A stretch of 64,000 bases of DNA from Methanobrevibacter ruminantium (lineage in GTDB: Archaea > Methanobacteriota > Methanobacteria > Methanobacteriales > Methanobacteriaceae): assembly GCF_016294135.1 (NCBI RefSeq), contig NZ_JAEDCO010000006.1, positions 1 to 64,000 of the forward strand. The letters are read 5' to 3'. Position 1 is the stretch's first letter. Every line of letters begins with the position of its first letter. A model generated the notes under the pieces. That model was given only the letters and a program-made list of their open reading frames with translations. It did not search any database and was not told the DNA's origin. The position numbers and the translations under genes were made by a program. This document shows positions 37,083-46,245 of the stretch, piece by piece.

Positions 37083-38708
37083 CTGACAAAATATATTATA
37101 ATTACTGGTGGAGTAGTTAGTTCCATTGGAAAAGGAATTACCTCTGCATCCATTGGCCGTATATTACGTTCCTACGGCTTGAAGGTTGCAGCTATTAAGA
37201 TTGACCCATATTTAAACTGGGATTCTGGTACTTTAAACCCATACCAACATGGAGAAGTGTTTGTAACTTATGACGGTATGGAAACTGATCTTGATTTAGG
37301 TCACTATGAAAGGTTCTTGGACATAGAGCTTCCAGGAATATCCAACATCACTACCGGAAAGGTCTATCAATCAGTTATTTCCAAAGAAAGAAAAGGTGAT
37401 TTCTTAGGAGCTTGTGTTCAAATTATCCCTCATATCACCAATGAAATCAAGGAAATGGTACGTGAAATCTCCGCTAAGAATGACTATGATGTCGTTCTTG
37501 TTGAATTGGGCGGTACCGTGGGGGATATTGAAAGCCAACCATTCCTCGAAGCGTTAAGACAATTGAGAAACGAGGAAGGCTCTGAAAACGTTATGTTTGT
37601 ACATGTAACATTCGTTCCTTACTTGGAAGCTGCTGGCGAATTCAAGACAAAACCAACTCAACACTCTTCAAAAGAACTTAGAAGCATGGGTATCAACCCT
37701 AACATGATCGTTTTAAGAAGTCAAAAACCTATTGATGATGACTTGAAAAGGAAAATCGCTCACTTCTGTGACGTTGAATTTGATGCTGTTGTAAACACTC
37801 CTGATGCTCAAACAATCTATGAAGTTCCTTTAGTATTGGACAGGGAAAACGCTGGCCAGTACATTTCCAACAGAATTAATTTAGGAATTGATTTTGAAAA
37901 TGACAAGAATACTCTTAACGAATGGGCAGAAATTGTAGATTCCCTTAAGATTCAAGATCCGGTGGTTACCATTGGTATTGTGGGAAAATACGTTGAATTG
38001 GAAGACGCTTATATAAGTATCAGAGAATCCTTGCACCACGCAGCAGCGAAAATTGGCGCTAAAATGAAAATCGTATACCTCTCATCTGATGTGGATGTGG
38101 AAAATGAGGAAGAATTGAAAGCTTTCCATGAGGAACTTTCCAAGCTTGACGGTATTCTTATTCCTGGAGGATTTGGTGACCGTGGTGTAGAAGGTAAGTT
38201 AAGTGCTGTTGACTATGCAATTGAAAATGAAGTTCCTATTTTCGGTATCTGTTTAGGTATGCAATGTATGGTAATTCAATTTGCAAGAAGAATCGGAATG
38301 GACAGTGCAAACAGCAGTGAATTCAAAGATGACCTAGAATACCCAGTAATTGACATGATGGAAGAGCAAAAGAAAATCAAGAATATGGGTGGAACCATGC
38401 GTTTAGGTGCTTATGACTGTAAATTGATTGACGGCACCAAAACCAAAGAGGCATATGGTGAAGACTTGATTCAAGAAAGACACAGACACAGATACGAATA
38501 CAATAACGAATACAGGGATGTATTAACTGAAAACGGTCTTGTTATTGCAGGAACAACTCCTGATGATTTCTTGGTTGAAATCGTGGAATTGCCTGATCAT
38601 CCTTGGTTTATTGGATGTCAATTCCATCCAGAGTTCAAATCAAGACCAAACAATGCACATCCATTGTTCGCTTCATTTGTAAAGGCATCTTTTGAAAACA
38701 AAGAATAG
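37083..38708 (+). CDS. pyrG: CTP synthase
   Basis: PyrG aminates UTP to CTP with glutamine. The N-terminal synthase domain has [15 protein letters not shown] (ATP loop) and [10 protein letters not shown]; the C-terminal amidotransferase domain has GICLGMQ with the catalytic Cys and QFHPEF with the His and Glu. The first ATG, GTG or TTG in frame after the N-terminal region is a TTG at 37179, which would remove the ATP loop, so it cannot be the true start. In frame, the codons after the stop at 37068 include only CTG at 37083 as a plausible initiator; it gives CTG-ACA-AAA-TAT, matching the usual MTKY start, nine bases after GGAG. A TTG at 37079 is out of frame. Confidence 0.93.
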   Translation: MTKYIIITGGVVSSIGKGITSASIGRILRSYGLKVAAIKIDPYLNWDSGTLNPYQHGEVFVTYDGMETDLDLGHYERFLDIELPGISNITTGKVYQSVISKERKGDFLGACVQIIPHITNEIKEMVREISAKNDYDVVLVELGGTVGDIESQPFLEALRQLRNEEGSENVMFVHVTFVPYLEAAGEFKTKPTQHSSKELRSMGINPNMIVLRSQKPIDDDLKRKIAHFCDVEFDAVVNTPDAQTIYEVPLVLDRENAGQYISNRINLGIDFENDKNTLNEWAEIVDSLKIQDPVVTIGIVGKYVELEDAYISIRESLHHAAAKIGAKMKIVYLSSDVDVENEEELKAFHEELSKLDGILIPGGFGDRGVEGKLSAVDYAIENEVPIFGICLGMQCMVIQFARRIGMDSANSSEFKDDLEYPVIDMMEEQKKIKNMGGTMRLGAYDCKLIDGTKTKEAYGEDLIQERHRHRYEYNNEYRDVLTENGLVIAGTTPDDFLVEIVELPDHPWFIGCQFHPEFKSRPNNAHPLFASFVKASFENKE

Positions 38709-38711
38709 AAC

Positions 38712-38753
38712 AAACTTTTAGAAAAAGTTTGATCAAAATTCTTTCTTTTTTTA
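38712..38753 (+). terminator. Terminator after pyrG
   Basis: CAAACTTTT and AAAAGTTTG make a nine-base-pair stem with an AGA loop (38712-38732); a T-rich tract follows at 38741-38753. Confidence 0.65.
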
Positions 38754-38839
38754 TTCTATTTTCACTATTTTTTTTAAATTTTATATTATTTTTTAACTAT
38801 TTTTAAAATTAATTTTGATTTTTTTCACTAATTGATTTT

Positions 38840-38872
38840 ACACAATTGTGATTTTGTGCAATTGTGCAATTG
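38840..38872. promoter_or_regulatory. Operator-like repeats before the ribbon-helix-helix gene
   Basis: A perfect palindrome CACAATTGTG (38841-38850) is followed by two tandem TTGTGCAA units (38854-38869). They lie 30-60 bases upstream of a TATA box, TTTATATTG at 38904-38912. Regulators of this type usually bind paired inverted repeats and control themselves, so this is a probable autoregulatory operator. Confidence 0.45.
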
Positions 38873-38965
38873 AAATTTTTATTTTTTTCGCATTTCAAAT
38901 CATTTTATATTGAATCAAGACCTATTTAATAACATATTCACTTAAAAAAATATTAAAGGGGTAGT

Positions 38966-39544
38966 ATGAGCGAAATAAGTAAAAATAATAAAGAAATAGG
39001 AAAAACAATTGCTACAAAGGTTCCAATAAACATCCATAATCAATTGATGAATCTAATAGAAAACGGCGATTACTTAAGCATTTCAGACTTTCTTAGGGAA
39101 GCAATAAGGGAACAGTTAAAGACTTATAAGGTTGCTAATTTTAGAGAAATCAATTATTTTGATGCAAAGAAGGAAGTTGTAAGCTATTTCATAAAATATG
39201 ATGATTGCTTTCTGGATGAGATAGCTATCGATCTGGAACTTGATTTCGAACTGGTTTTAAACATAATCAAAGACCTTATGGAAGAAGGGAGGATTGTAAA
39301 GATTTCAAATGAGGAACTCTTTGAAAAAAGAGGAATTGATAATTTGGATGTTTATCGCTCAAAGGATAATGATTCAGTCTATAAGATAGAAGGAAAGCGA
39401 TTTATTGTCGAATCAAGATTCAAAGATTATGAATTCATCACCATAAGACATAATGCTGATTATAAATCCGTTTTTAAAAACAATGGAATGGTGCTTGAAA
39501 ACGCTTCAGTAATATTGTCTGAAGCCTATTCCTTTATAAAATAG
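38966..39544 (+). CDS. Ribbon-helix-helix transcription regulator with C-terminal domain
   Basis: Residues about 10-53 form a CopG/NikR-like ribbon-helix-helix: KTIATKVPINIHNQLMNLIE, then GDYLSISDFLREAIREQL. A second region, about 65-120, looks like a winged helix (EVVSYFIKYDDCFLDEIAIDLE). The remaining 70 residues are unrecognised and may be a sensor or dimerisation domain. Unlike NikR it has no obvious metal-binding His cluster. It stands alone behind palindromic repeats. The regulated genes are unknown. Confidence 0.78.
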   Translation: MSEISKNNKEIGKTIATKVPINIHNQLMNLIENGDYLSISDFLREAIREQLKTYKVANFREINYFDAKKEVVSYFIKYDDCFLDEIAIDLELDFELVLNIIKDLMEEGRIVKISNEELFEKRGIDNLDVYRSKDNDSVYKIEGKRFIVESRFKDYEFITIRHNADYKSVFKNNGMVLENASVILSEAYSFIK

Positions 39545-39901
39545 ATTTTTTAATAATTCTTTTTTTATTTTTTTTAAATTTTTTATAATTTTTCATTTTG
39601 ATGATACTTTTTTAATTGATTAATAATTTGCAATATGATTTTATTTTTTCGATTTAACATCAATTTACATTTTAAAATAAATATAACAATTAATTTGTAC
39701 TTCAAAACTTAAAAAAACTATTATATTTAAATATAATGAAAAAATAATAATCAATTGTCTTATAAAAACAATTTAAATAATTTAAATTGATTTCTTAAGA
39801 TAAAAATCCTATTTTATTAATTTCTATTTCTATTTATAGAAAATAGGGTCCTAAAATAGGATTGTTGCACTAATTAATTAGTAAGACTTGGAGGTTTCCT
39901 C
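39545..39901. other. Intergenic region and folded leader of the pilin operon
   Basis: The first 250 bases are AT-rich, with TATA-like stretches near 39720. The last 100 bases carry the inverted repeat 39806-39862. Confidence 0.4.
39806..39862 (+). promoter_or_regulatory. Stem-loop before the prepilin peptidase gene
   Basis: ATCCTATTTTA at 39806-39816 is exactly complementary to TAAAATAGGAT at 39852-39862. Inside the 35-base loop CTATTT can pair with AAATAG. It lies 30 bases before the GGAGGT ribosome binding site. Confidence 0.4.
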
Positions 39902-40858
39902 TTGTATAATAGTATTTTTATTGGGAATATTCTGGATTTAACTATAAATCATTCACTTGGCAATTATCATCTTTTAATCAAATCATGTCAAATACATTTG
40001 TTCGTAATACTGTTAATTCTTTCAATTGCTGATTATTATGATTTGAAATTTGGAATAATTCCTAATAAATTAAGCTTGATTATAATTGTCTATGGATTGA
40101 TTTTTAATTCAATATTGAGCCTATGCTTTAACAATTCATTGATTTTCATATTTTCAATAGCTTTAACTGCTTTAATCACAGCTATTTCATTTATCCTGTG
40201 GCATATTGGATTTTGGGGAGGTGGAGACTTTAAGCTATTCATTGGATTGTCATTAGGATTGTCCTTTTTAGACTTAAATAATCTAAACTTAAATTATTTC
40301 TCAAGCTTAAACATTCCCATCTTTAATCAATGGATTTTTTATCCAAAGATTATTTCAATACTTCTAAATGGCATTCTAATAGCCTTGGTGTTGATTTTCA
40401 TATCAATTTCTTATGAATCAATTAAAAATAAAAAGCTAAAACATTATTCAAAATTATCTATTTTAGATTTTAGCTCAGTGTTTAGCAAATTAACCACTAA
40501 AACTGTAGATATTAAAAGTTTATCAGAAGGAATGGTCTTGAAGAAATATTACTTCAAGAATCAGATTGCATATGATAGGATTAATGAACTAAAGAACAAA
40601 ATCAATTCAAATACCAATTTAAATGCATTTAATGAGGGTGATATTTATTATTTCTCATCATCAAACAGTATGGGTTTGACAAAAGAGGATATAAAATTGA
40701 TTAATGGATTATACAAGATGGACATTATCAAAAATCATGATTTTGAAATTAGGGCAGAAATTCCATTCATGCCTTTCATAACCCTCGGATATGTAGGTTT
40801 TTTATTCTTTGGAGATTTCATAGCCATTATTTCAGGTTTTATAAAAATAATGTTTTAG
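39902..40858 (+). CDS. Type IV prepilin peptidase (A24 family)
   Basis: The 318-residue integral membrane protein contains the two aspartates of A24 peptidases: D44 in SIADYYDLKFGIIPN and D109 in GFWGGGDFKL, the GxGD-type motif. About eight hydrophobic helices are interrupted by a cytoplasmic loop near residues 165-255. It removes the short leader from class III pilins or archaellins. The start is TTG after GGAGGT. The next gene, 13 bases on, encodes a class III pilin, a direct substrate candidate. EppA is the likeliest relative. Confidence 0.87.
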   Translation: MYNSIFIGNILDLTINHSLGNYHLLIKSCQIHLFVILLILSIADYYDLKFGIIPNKLSLIIIVYGLIFNSILSLCFNNSLIFIFSIALTALITAISFILWHIGFWGGGDFKLFIGLSLGLSFLDLNNLNLNYFSSLNIPIFNQWIFYPKIISILLNGILIALVLIFISISYESIKNKKLKHYSKLSILDFSSVFSKLTTKTVDIKSLSEGMVLKKYYFKNQIAYDRINELKNKINSNTNLNAFNEGDIYYFSSSNSMGLTKEDIKLINGLYKMDIIKNHDFEIRAEIPFMPFITLGYVGFLFFGDFIAIISGFIKIMF

Positions 40859-40871
40859 TTAGGTAAAAACA

Positions 40872-41321
40872 ATGAAAAATATTTCTATAGGCAATAAAGG
40901 CCAATTGTCACTTGAATATGTCTTAAGTTCCATGATAGTGATCTTAATCATCAGCCTAATATCTGTTCCCATATTATTGACTGCAATGGATTATTCCAAT
41001 GATATATTGGATTCAATCAATTCCAAAAGCGAACTGTCTAAAATAACTGATGCAATTGACTTTTGCTATGCCTCTGGAAAGGGGTCTAAAAGAACTGTAT
41101 TGGTTGACTTTAATCGAAATGTGGATATCAGACTGTATAATGACGGCAAAAATGGATTGGCTTTGATAAATTTGAACTTATCTGACAATTCACAAGAAAT
41201 CACAAGGTATTTTGATTATAATGGATTAAATGAAAACATTCATTTATCTAAAGGGTTTAATAGGATTGCAGTAAAATGGGACGAGAATTCAAATGTGATT
41301 GAAGTAAAGAGATTGATTTAA
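40872..41321 (+). CDS. Class III signal peptide pilin-like protein
   Basis: The 149-residue protein starts with ten residues ending NKG, then QLSLEYV (Q11, S13, E15), the QxSxE class III signal, followed by a 20-residue hydrophobic helix. Cleavage is expected between G10 and Q11. The rest is a small globular domain with a C-terminal strand pattern (FNRIAVKWDENSNVIEVKRL). It is coupled to the preceding peptidase. No assembly ATPase or platform gene is in the window, so the fibre may use a distant machine, or the protein may be a minor pilin. Confidence 0.85.
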   Translation: MKNISIGNKGQLSLEYVLSSMIVILIISLISVPILLTAMDYSNDILDSINSKSELSKITDAIDFCYASGKGSKRTVLVDFNRNVDIRLYNDGKNGLALINLNLSDNSQEITRYFDYNGLNENIHLSKGFNRIAVKWDENSNVIEVKRLI

Positions 41322-41594
41322 TACTTCACCGTTTCATAATGCTTTTTTAACAGAAAATTCTCTTTTCATAAAATATATAAATTAAGTTTTTTATATATAA
41401 TATTAGAATAATAATTCTTAATTTTAAAATATTTATTATAAAATTGTTTTAAAACTTAAATAAATTTATTAATTTGTTTTTATTTTAAAAATTAGGACTT
41501 ATTTAATGTAATATTGATTTATAAATTTATTTAACTCTCTAAAAACTGAATTAAGATAAATTTATATTTAAAATTGTTAAAAGAGTTGATTATG

Positions 41595-42416
41595 ATGGAT
41601 TTAATTACTGGAATAATATTTGTAATCCTATTCATTATAATTATGGTATTTGCCTTTTCCATGGGTATTCTATCTCCATATGTTGGTAGAAAGGAAATCG
41701 TATCCATAATCTTAATAGGATTTGTTCTTGGCGCTATCGGAGGATACTTCTTCATTGACCCTATTTACGAAGAAAGCCCGTATATTATAGGTAATGTTCA
41801 AGGACTTTTTACATTGGATAGTGAAGTGATTTATCTAAACATTCCATCAACTTCAAACATCAGTGATGTAACAAATAAGATTAGCAATTTAAATGGAGTT
41901 AATTCAGTTTCTACAAACGGATTTGAGTTGAAAACAGGGTTCATCAAGAACAGCACAAAGATTTATGTGGAGAATCATTTAAGAAGCGATTCTGAGATTG
42001 AATCCTTTAAGGTAACCAACAATTCAGTTACTGTAGACTTAAAAAATCCTGCAAGTTCAACCACCACATTAGGTTCTCTTGTAAATTGGCTAAGCAATAG
42101 GGCTGGAGTAGGCTCTGAATTCGCTTTCGTCCATATACAAGTTCATGTAAATTCCAATGATGTGGAAGAGGTCAGGGATTATTTAAATGAAAGCAATTAC
42201 AACATAATCTCTATTGAAGGGCCTGTACAGGATACAATACATTATTTTGAAGATCATTTGGCTCCAACTTATGTTATAATGTTCATTACAGGGCTTGTGG
42301 GAGTAGCTGTAGCTATTGCAGGAGTCTTTGTTGAACCTTTAACCAAATTCACTAGAAGATTTAAAAAAGACCAAAAAGAAAGAATTAGAAGTAGAAGCAA
42401 TAGAAGAAGACGTTAA
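41595..42416 (+). CDS. Membrane protein of unknown function
   Basis: I do not recognise this 273-residue protein. Two hydrophobic helices lie within the first 55 residues, and a third near residues 228-250, with a GLVGVAVAIAGVFVEPL pattern, is followed by a strongly basic tail (KKDQKERIRSRSNRRRR). The 170-residue domain between them should be outside the cell. Alternative starts are TTG 41574 and ATG 41592; I prefer 41595 from the spacing to GAGTTGAT at 41583. The next gene begins 24 bases on. Confidence 0.55.
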   Translation: MDLITGIIFVILFIIIMVFAFSMGILSPYVGRKEIVSIILIGFVLGAIGGYFFIDPIYEESPYIIGNVQGLFTLDSEVIYLNIPSTSNISDVTNKISNLNGVNSVSTNGFELKTGFIKNSTKIYVENHLRSDSEIESFKVTNNSVTVDLKNPASSTTTLGSLVNWLSNRAGVGSEFAFVHIQVHVNSNDVEEVRDYLNESNYNIISIEGPVQDTIHYFEDHLAPTYVIMFITGLVGVAVAIAGVFVEPLTKFTRRFKKDQKERIRSRSNRRRR

Positions 42417-42440
42417 TTAGTTTATTTAAAGGAGGATAAT

Positions 42441-43022
42441 ATGTCTAAATTCTGTCCGGAATGCGGTTTTGAGCAACATAATGATAATAATCGTTATTGT
42501 TCCAATTGCGGTTTTGACTTTTACAAAGTGGAAAACAATATTAAATCAGCTGACAACTCAAGTATTGTTGTTCCTATAGATTCTGATGAGAATTCTGTTT
42601 CCAAGACTCTAGGTTCTGTAGATTCTAAGGCCATTGAATCCAGTTCCACCTCTTCTTCAACAACTTCAACCGCTAAAGGCCCTTCCAGTTCAAGCACCAA
42701 AAGCTCAACTGGTTCAAGTCCAAAGACCACAAAAAATTATACATCCAAATCATCAAGTAACGATTTTTTATCTAAATTAACATTCAATAAATGCTTTTTA
42801 GCATTTGCAGTGATACTGATAATATTTTTTATTATTGGAATGTTCGCCCAATTGGACCCGGAGCCTTCCTCGGATAATGGATTGACTTCATTTATGGAAA
42901 GATCAAATAGTTATGGATTATCTGATTTTATTGAAGATTCCAATAATTATTCCGATGATTATGATTACGATTATTTAAATTATGGTGGAGACGGCGATTA
43001 CGCAGATCGTGTAGAGAATTGA
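42441..43022 (+). CDS. Zinc-ribbon protein with one membrane segment
   Basis: The 193-residue product has a zinc ribbon (FCPEC and YCSNC, four Cys in two CxxC pairs within residues 5-22), a long Ser/Thr-rich linker (residues about 35-108), one hydrophobic helix at about 115-135 and a short acidic Asp/Tyr/Asn-rich tail. The plan matches the protein at 1532, with a different outer region. AAAGGAGGATAAT is a strong ribosome binding site. Its role is unknown. Confidence 0.68.
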   Translation: MSKFCPECGFEQHNDNNRYCSNCGFDFYKVENNIKSADNSSIVVPIDSDENSVSKTLGSVDSKAIESSSTSSSTTSTAKGPSSSSTKSSTGSSPKTTKNYTSKSSSNDFLSKLTFNKCFLAFAVILIIFFIIGMFAQLDPEPSSDNGLTSFMERSNSYGLSDFIEDSNNYSDDYDYDYLNYGGDGDYADRVEN

Positions 43023-43064
43023 AATTTAATACTATTTTTTATTAATCTAAATTTGGTGTAAATA

Positions 43065-43748
43065 ATGAAATCTGCTGTTTTATTTTCAGGTGGAAAAGAT
43101 AGTGTTATGGCTTTAAATTATGCTATAAACAATGGGGATGATGTAGAATATCTTCTTTCAATCAAGTCCCAAAATGATGAGTCATACATGTTTCACGTTC
43201 CGAATATCCATTTAACCGATTTGCAGGCAGAAGCTATAGGAATTCCTATCATAGAAGTCAAAACTGCGGGGGTAAAGGAAGAGGAGCTTGAAGATTTGAA
43301 GGAAGGATTTAAGCAATTGAAAAGCCTTGGAATTGAAGCTATCTACACAGGTGCATTATTTTCCACTTATCAAAAATCCAGAATTGAAAGATTGGCAGAT
43401 GAGATTGGCATTGAAGCCATTTCACCATATTGGCATAAGGATCCTAAGGAATATATGGATTTGGTTATTGATTCCGGATTTAAGGTTATCATCAGCGGTG
43501 TTTTTGCTGAGGGTCTTGATGAATCATGGCTCGGCAGGCTCATTGATGAAGAGGCATTGGCAGAACTTGAGAAAATCAGCGAAAAGACATATCTCCATCT
43601 TGCTTTTGAAGGAGGAGAGGCTGAAACATTAGTTATTGATGGCCCTATCTTTAAAAAAAGAATTGAAATATTGGATGCAGATATAGATTGGCATGTTAAT
43701 AATGGCACATATAATATAACAGATGCAAGATTGGTAGATAAGGAATAA
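43065..43748 (+). CDS. dph6: Diphthine-ammonia ligase family ATP-binding protein
   Basis: The 227-residue protein belongs to the PP-loop family that converts diphthine on elongation factor 2 to diphthamide. It has the SGGKDSVMALNYA loop near the N-terminus, GALFSTYQKSRIERLADEIG, SPYWHKDP and LAFEGGEAETLV, all diagnostic for the archaeal Dph6-type group. The length is normal. GGTGTAAATA precedes the ATG. The reaction is inferred from the family. Confidence 0.88.
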   Translation: MKSAVLFSGGKDSVMALNYAINNGDDVEYLLSIKSQNDESYMFHVPNIHLTDLQAEAIGIPIIEVKTAGVKEEELEDLKEGFKQLKSLGIEAIYTGALFSTYQKSRIERLADEIGIEAISPYWHKDPKEYMDLVIDSGFKVIISGVFAEGLDESWLGRLIDEEALAELEKISEKTYLHLAFEGGEAETLVIDGPIFKKRIEILDADIDWHVNNGTYNITDARLVDKE

Positions 43749-43797
43749 TTGCAAATCTTTATATTTAACAAAAATTATCCATTAGTATAACGTATTG

Positions 43798-43804
43798 GGG
43801 TGAT
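43798..43804 (+). promoter_or_regulatory. Ribosome binding site that points to a non-ATG start
   Basis: GGGTGAT lies three bases before ATT at 43808 and 51 bases before the first ATG of the frame. In other genes here the same site is followed by ATG at that distance. Confidence 0.5.
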
Positions 43805-43807
43805 ATT

Positions 43808-44407
43808 ATTTCAAAAGGTTTTAAAAAAAGCATATTAACTATTTCACTTGTTTTCATGATTCTTTTCTCATCTATAATAATCATTGATTCCATTTCTGCA
43901 GAAGAGAATGTGCCAAAAGGTTTTGAAACTTACTATATGAGAGGATATGGATTCAATGTCCCAAGTTCATACAAGCTGATTAATGAAGGATGGGATGAAG
44001 TTAATCGCTTGAATTACATGAACTTTCAAAAGGGCAGGAATTTTGTAAATATCAGTCTGGAAAGACATTCATCAAGTTTCAATAAGAATGTAATGGATGG
44101 ATTCAGCTCCTTTAAGTTGAATGATGAGAAACTGTATAAGACCTCAATTTCTGGAATAACCGGATTTTACAATAAGAGGAATAAGGTAAAAACATTTGTT
44201 TTTGCATCTGAAGATGATATGATCTATTTGCACATAAAAGGGCCAAGTGTCTCTCATGTGGTTTCATCCATAACCCAAAGGGATTATAGGCCTTATCACA
44301 GCAATGAATATGACTTCGATGATGATGCATATTATGAATCAGACGCTTATGATGACTCTTTTGATGATTCTTTTGATGATGCGTCTTATTACAATTACAG
44401 ATGGTAA
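43808..44407 (+). CDS. Secreted protein of unknown function, probable ATT start
   Basis: The frame is open from ATT at 43808 and encodes ISKGFKKSILTISLVFMILF and a hydrophobic core ending near SISAEE, a complete signal peptide with a basic n-region. The first ATG, at 43856, would delete the n-region and half the core and has no ribosome binding site. The mature part shares the order FNVPSSYKL, YMNFQK, I-G-TGFYNKR with the protein at 46457 and probably adopts the same fold. It ends in an Asp/Tyr-rich tail. If ATT is not used, the start may have been lost by mutation. Confidence 0.65.
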   Translation: MSKGFKKSILTISLVFMILFSSIIIIDSISAEENVPKGFETYYMRGYGFNVPSSYKLINEGWDEVNRLNYMNFQKGRNFVNISLERHSSSFNKNVMDGFSSFKLNDEKLYKTSISGITGFYNKRNKVKTFVFASEDDMIYLHIKGPSVSHVVSSITQRDYRPYHSNEYDFDDDAYYESDAYDDSFDDSFDDASYYNYRW

Positions 44408-44464
44408 TTAATTACCATTTTTTTTTTTAAAAAAGTAGTATAATTTGTTTTTTTTTAATTATTT

Positions 44465-45037
44465 CTAATAAACAATCTTATAATCTATTTTATTCTTTTC
44501 TCTTTTTAGAGAATCCATTTTAACAAGGTCAAAGATCAATTTATCTTCGGTTAACCTTTCCCACATCTTGTATATCTTTTTTAGGAAATCCTCATCCAAA
44601 TCCATTTTTTCAGCTATGATTGGACATTGATAAGTCATGTCATCAACATCATAAATCAAATGCAACTTGTTTTCCTTATCAAAATGTGGGCTAAGAGGAA
44701 AAGACCTACATTGAATGGGCCTTAATCTTCTATTGCAGTGTGGTGGATTGGTGCATTTTATATAATAGACTTCCCCATCCCAAGAGTCTGGATATTCGAT
44801 CTCATCAGTTGTTTCATAAAACATCTCAAACCAATCTGATTCGTTTTCAAGCATTTCCTCTTCTCCAGGAAGCAAATACAATACCATTTCTGCCAATTCA
44901 TCATTTCTTTCACCATTTTCAACAGTGCAGCAGATGGAATTGCATAGCTCTCCACAATTGAACTTGCCTAATGGAGATGCATTATTGGTCATATTATATA
45001 TTTTCAAATAATCCTTTTTTCTTATAGAACATTTCAT
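44465..45037 (-). CDS. YkgJ-type cysteine-cluster protein
   Basis: The 190-residue protein has cysteines C28, C32, C36 and C37 followed by C95, C101 and C110 in the RRLRPIQCRSFPLSP context. The RPxxCRxFPL motif and the CC pair are those of the zinc/iron-chelating YkgJ domain. These proteins bind iron-sulfur or zinc; their role is unclear. The gene is monocistronic on the minus strand. Confidence 0.75.
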   Translation of the reverse strand: MKCSIRKKDYLKIYNMTNNASPLGKFNCGELCNSICCTVENGERNDELAEMVLYLLPGEEEMLENESDWFEMFYETTDEIEYPDSWDGEVYYIKCTNPPHCNRRLRPIQCRSFPLSPHFDKENKLHLIYDVDDMTYQCPIIAEKMDLDEDFLKKIYKMWERLTEDKLIFDLVKMDSLKREKNKIDYKIVY

Positions 45038-45265
45038 TTTTTCACATTTTTTTCTCTTGATTAGATAATATTTATGTGTCTTTTTCTTAAAAAGTTATTG
45101 ATTAGAAAAATGGTTTATCAAATAATTCATTTCTTTAAAAGAACATTTTTAAATCATTATTTCATATGAATTCATGCACTAAAGACTTTACATAAATTCT
45201 AATTTTTTTACAAAAAACAGCCAGTTTCCTTATAAAACTTTCGATTATGTAAAAAATAGATTACA

Positions 45266-45273
45266 TTTATATA
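45266..45273 (+). promoter_or_regulatory. TATA box for the DUF1002 gene
   Basis: TTTATATA, 45 bases before the start, predicts a leader of about 25 bases that contains the GAGGTGATAAA site. Confidence 0.5.
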
Positions 45274-45317
45274 CTAGTTTAACAAAATAAGATTATGAAT
45301 TTATAAGAGGTGATAAA

Positions 45318-46199
45318 ATGAATAAAAGAATTCTAGCCATATGCCTTGCTATATTTATGGCATTCGCGGTTATTCCAACTGGATTTGCAGACAGTTCTAA
45401 TCAAGTTGTAATAACCTATGGTGAAACTGCATATATGAATCAACAATACAAATCTATGGTTGACGATTATTTTGCAAGCAAAACTAATGTAGATATAAAC
45501 AGCATAGAATCAAAAGTAATCACTGCTGGAGATGTAAACAAGATTTCCGGTGGTTTCTCAGGAAAATATTACAATTCAAACCAAATCTTTTCCTCTGCTC
45601 TTCTTGACTTGAACCAAAATGGGGAAATTACTGTAGATGTGGACAGTTCAATCACTACAATCACTCCTGAAATGTACATGTCAGCACTTAAGTCTGCAGG
45701 TATTCAAGGGGGACATGTCTATGTGACAAGTCCAGTGAGTGCTACTGGTGAATCCGCTCTTGCAGGTATTATGGATTGTTATGAGGAAGCTACTGATGTA
45801 GAGATCCCAGATAATGTTAAGGAGGCAGCAAACCAAGAGATTGCTACTCAAGCAGACATCATGAACAATTCAAATGTCAGTGCAGATGACTTATCCAAAC
45901 TAGTGGATGATGTAAAGGAAAAGGTTAGTGAGGAAAACATCACTGATCATGCAACCATTGTAAACATTATCAATGATTACAGTACAACCTACAATATCAA
46001 CATATCTGACAGTGATATTGAAAACCTTGCTCAAACAATTGAACAAGTGCAATCTGTGCAGGATGATGCAAATGCCTACAAAGAGCAAATCAGCGATTAT
46101 ATGGACAGTTCATCTTCTGGCAATGGATTTATAATGGATGGATTTTCCTTAGATGGTTTGTTCAATAGCATATTAAGCATTTTCAATATAAATCTTTAA
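45318..46199 (+). CDS. Secreted DUF1002 protein
   Basis: The 293-residue protein has a signal peptide ending near GFADSSN and a DUF1002 domain: VVITYGETAYMNQQYKSMVDDYF, then KVITAGDVNKISGG and a long helical region. DUF1002 is common in Bacillota (YpuA-like) and rare in archaea, so transfer from gut Firmicutes is plausible. Its function is unknown. The GAGGTGATAAA ribosome binding site is ideal. A hydrophobic segment at the very C-terminus (FSLDGLFNSILSIFNINL) may associate with the membrane. Confidence 0.8.
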   Translation: MNKRILAICLAIFMAFAVIPTGFADSSNQVVITYGETAYMNQQYKSMVDDYFASKTNVDINSIESKVITAGDVNKISGGFSGKYYNSNQIFSSALLDLNQNGEITVDVDSSITTITPEMYMSALKSAGIQGGHVYVTSPVSATGESALAGIMDCYEEATDVEIPDNVKEAANQEIATQADIMNNSNVSADDLSKLVDDVKEKVSEENITDHATIVNIINDYSTTYNINISDSDIENLAQTIEQVQSVQDDANAYKEQISDYMDSSSSGNGFIMDGFSLDGLFNSILSIFNINL

Positions 46200-46200
46200 A

Positions 46201-46245
46201 ATAATTAAGTAATCTGATTATTACTTAAATTATTTTTTTAATCTT
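46201..46245 (+). terminator. Terminator after the DUF1002 gene
   Basis: ATAATTAAGTAAT pairs with ATTACTTAAATTAT (one bulge) around CTGATT, then seven T residues follow. Confidence 0.6.

Noticed and set aside
39806..39862. Terminator of the upstream regulator gene
   Set aside because: It is 260 bases from the gene, has no T-tract behind it and is close to the ribosome binding site of the next gene.
43327..43632. 101-codon ORF inside dph6 in another frame
   Set aside because: It lies wholly inside dph6, which has all family motifs.
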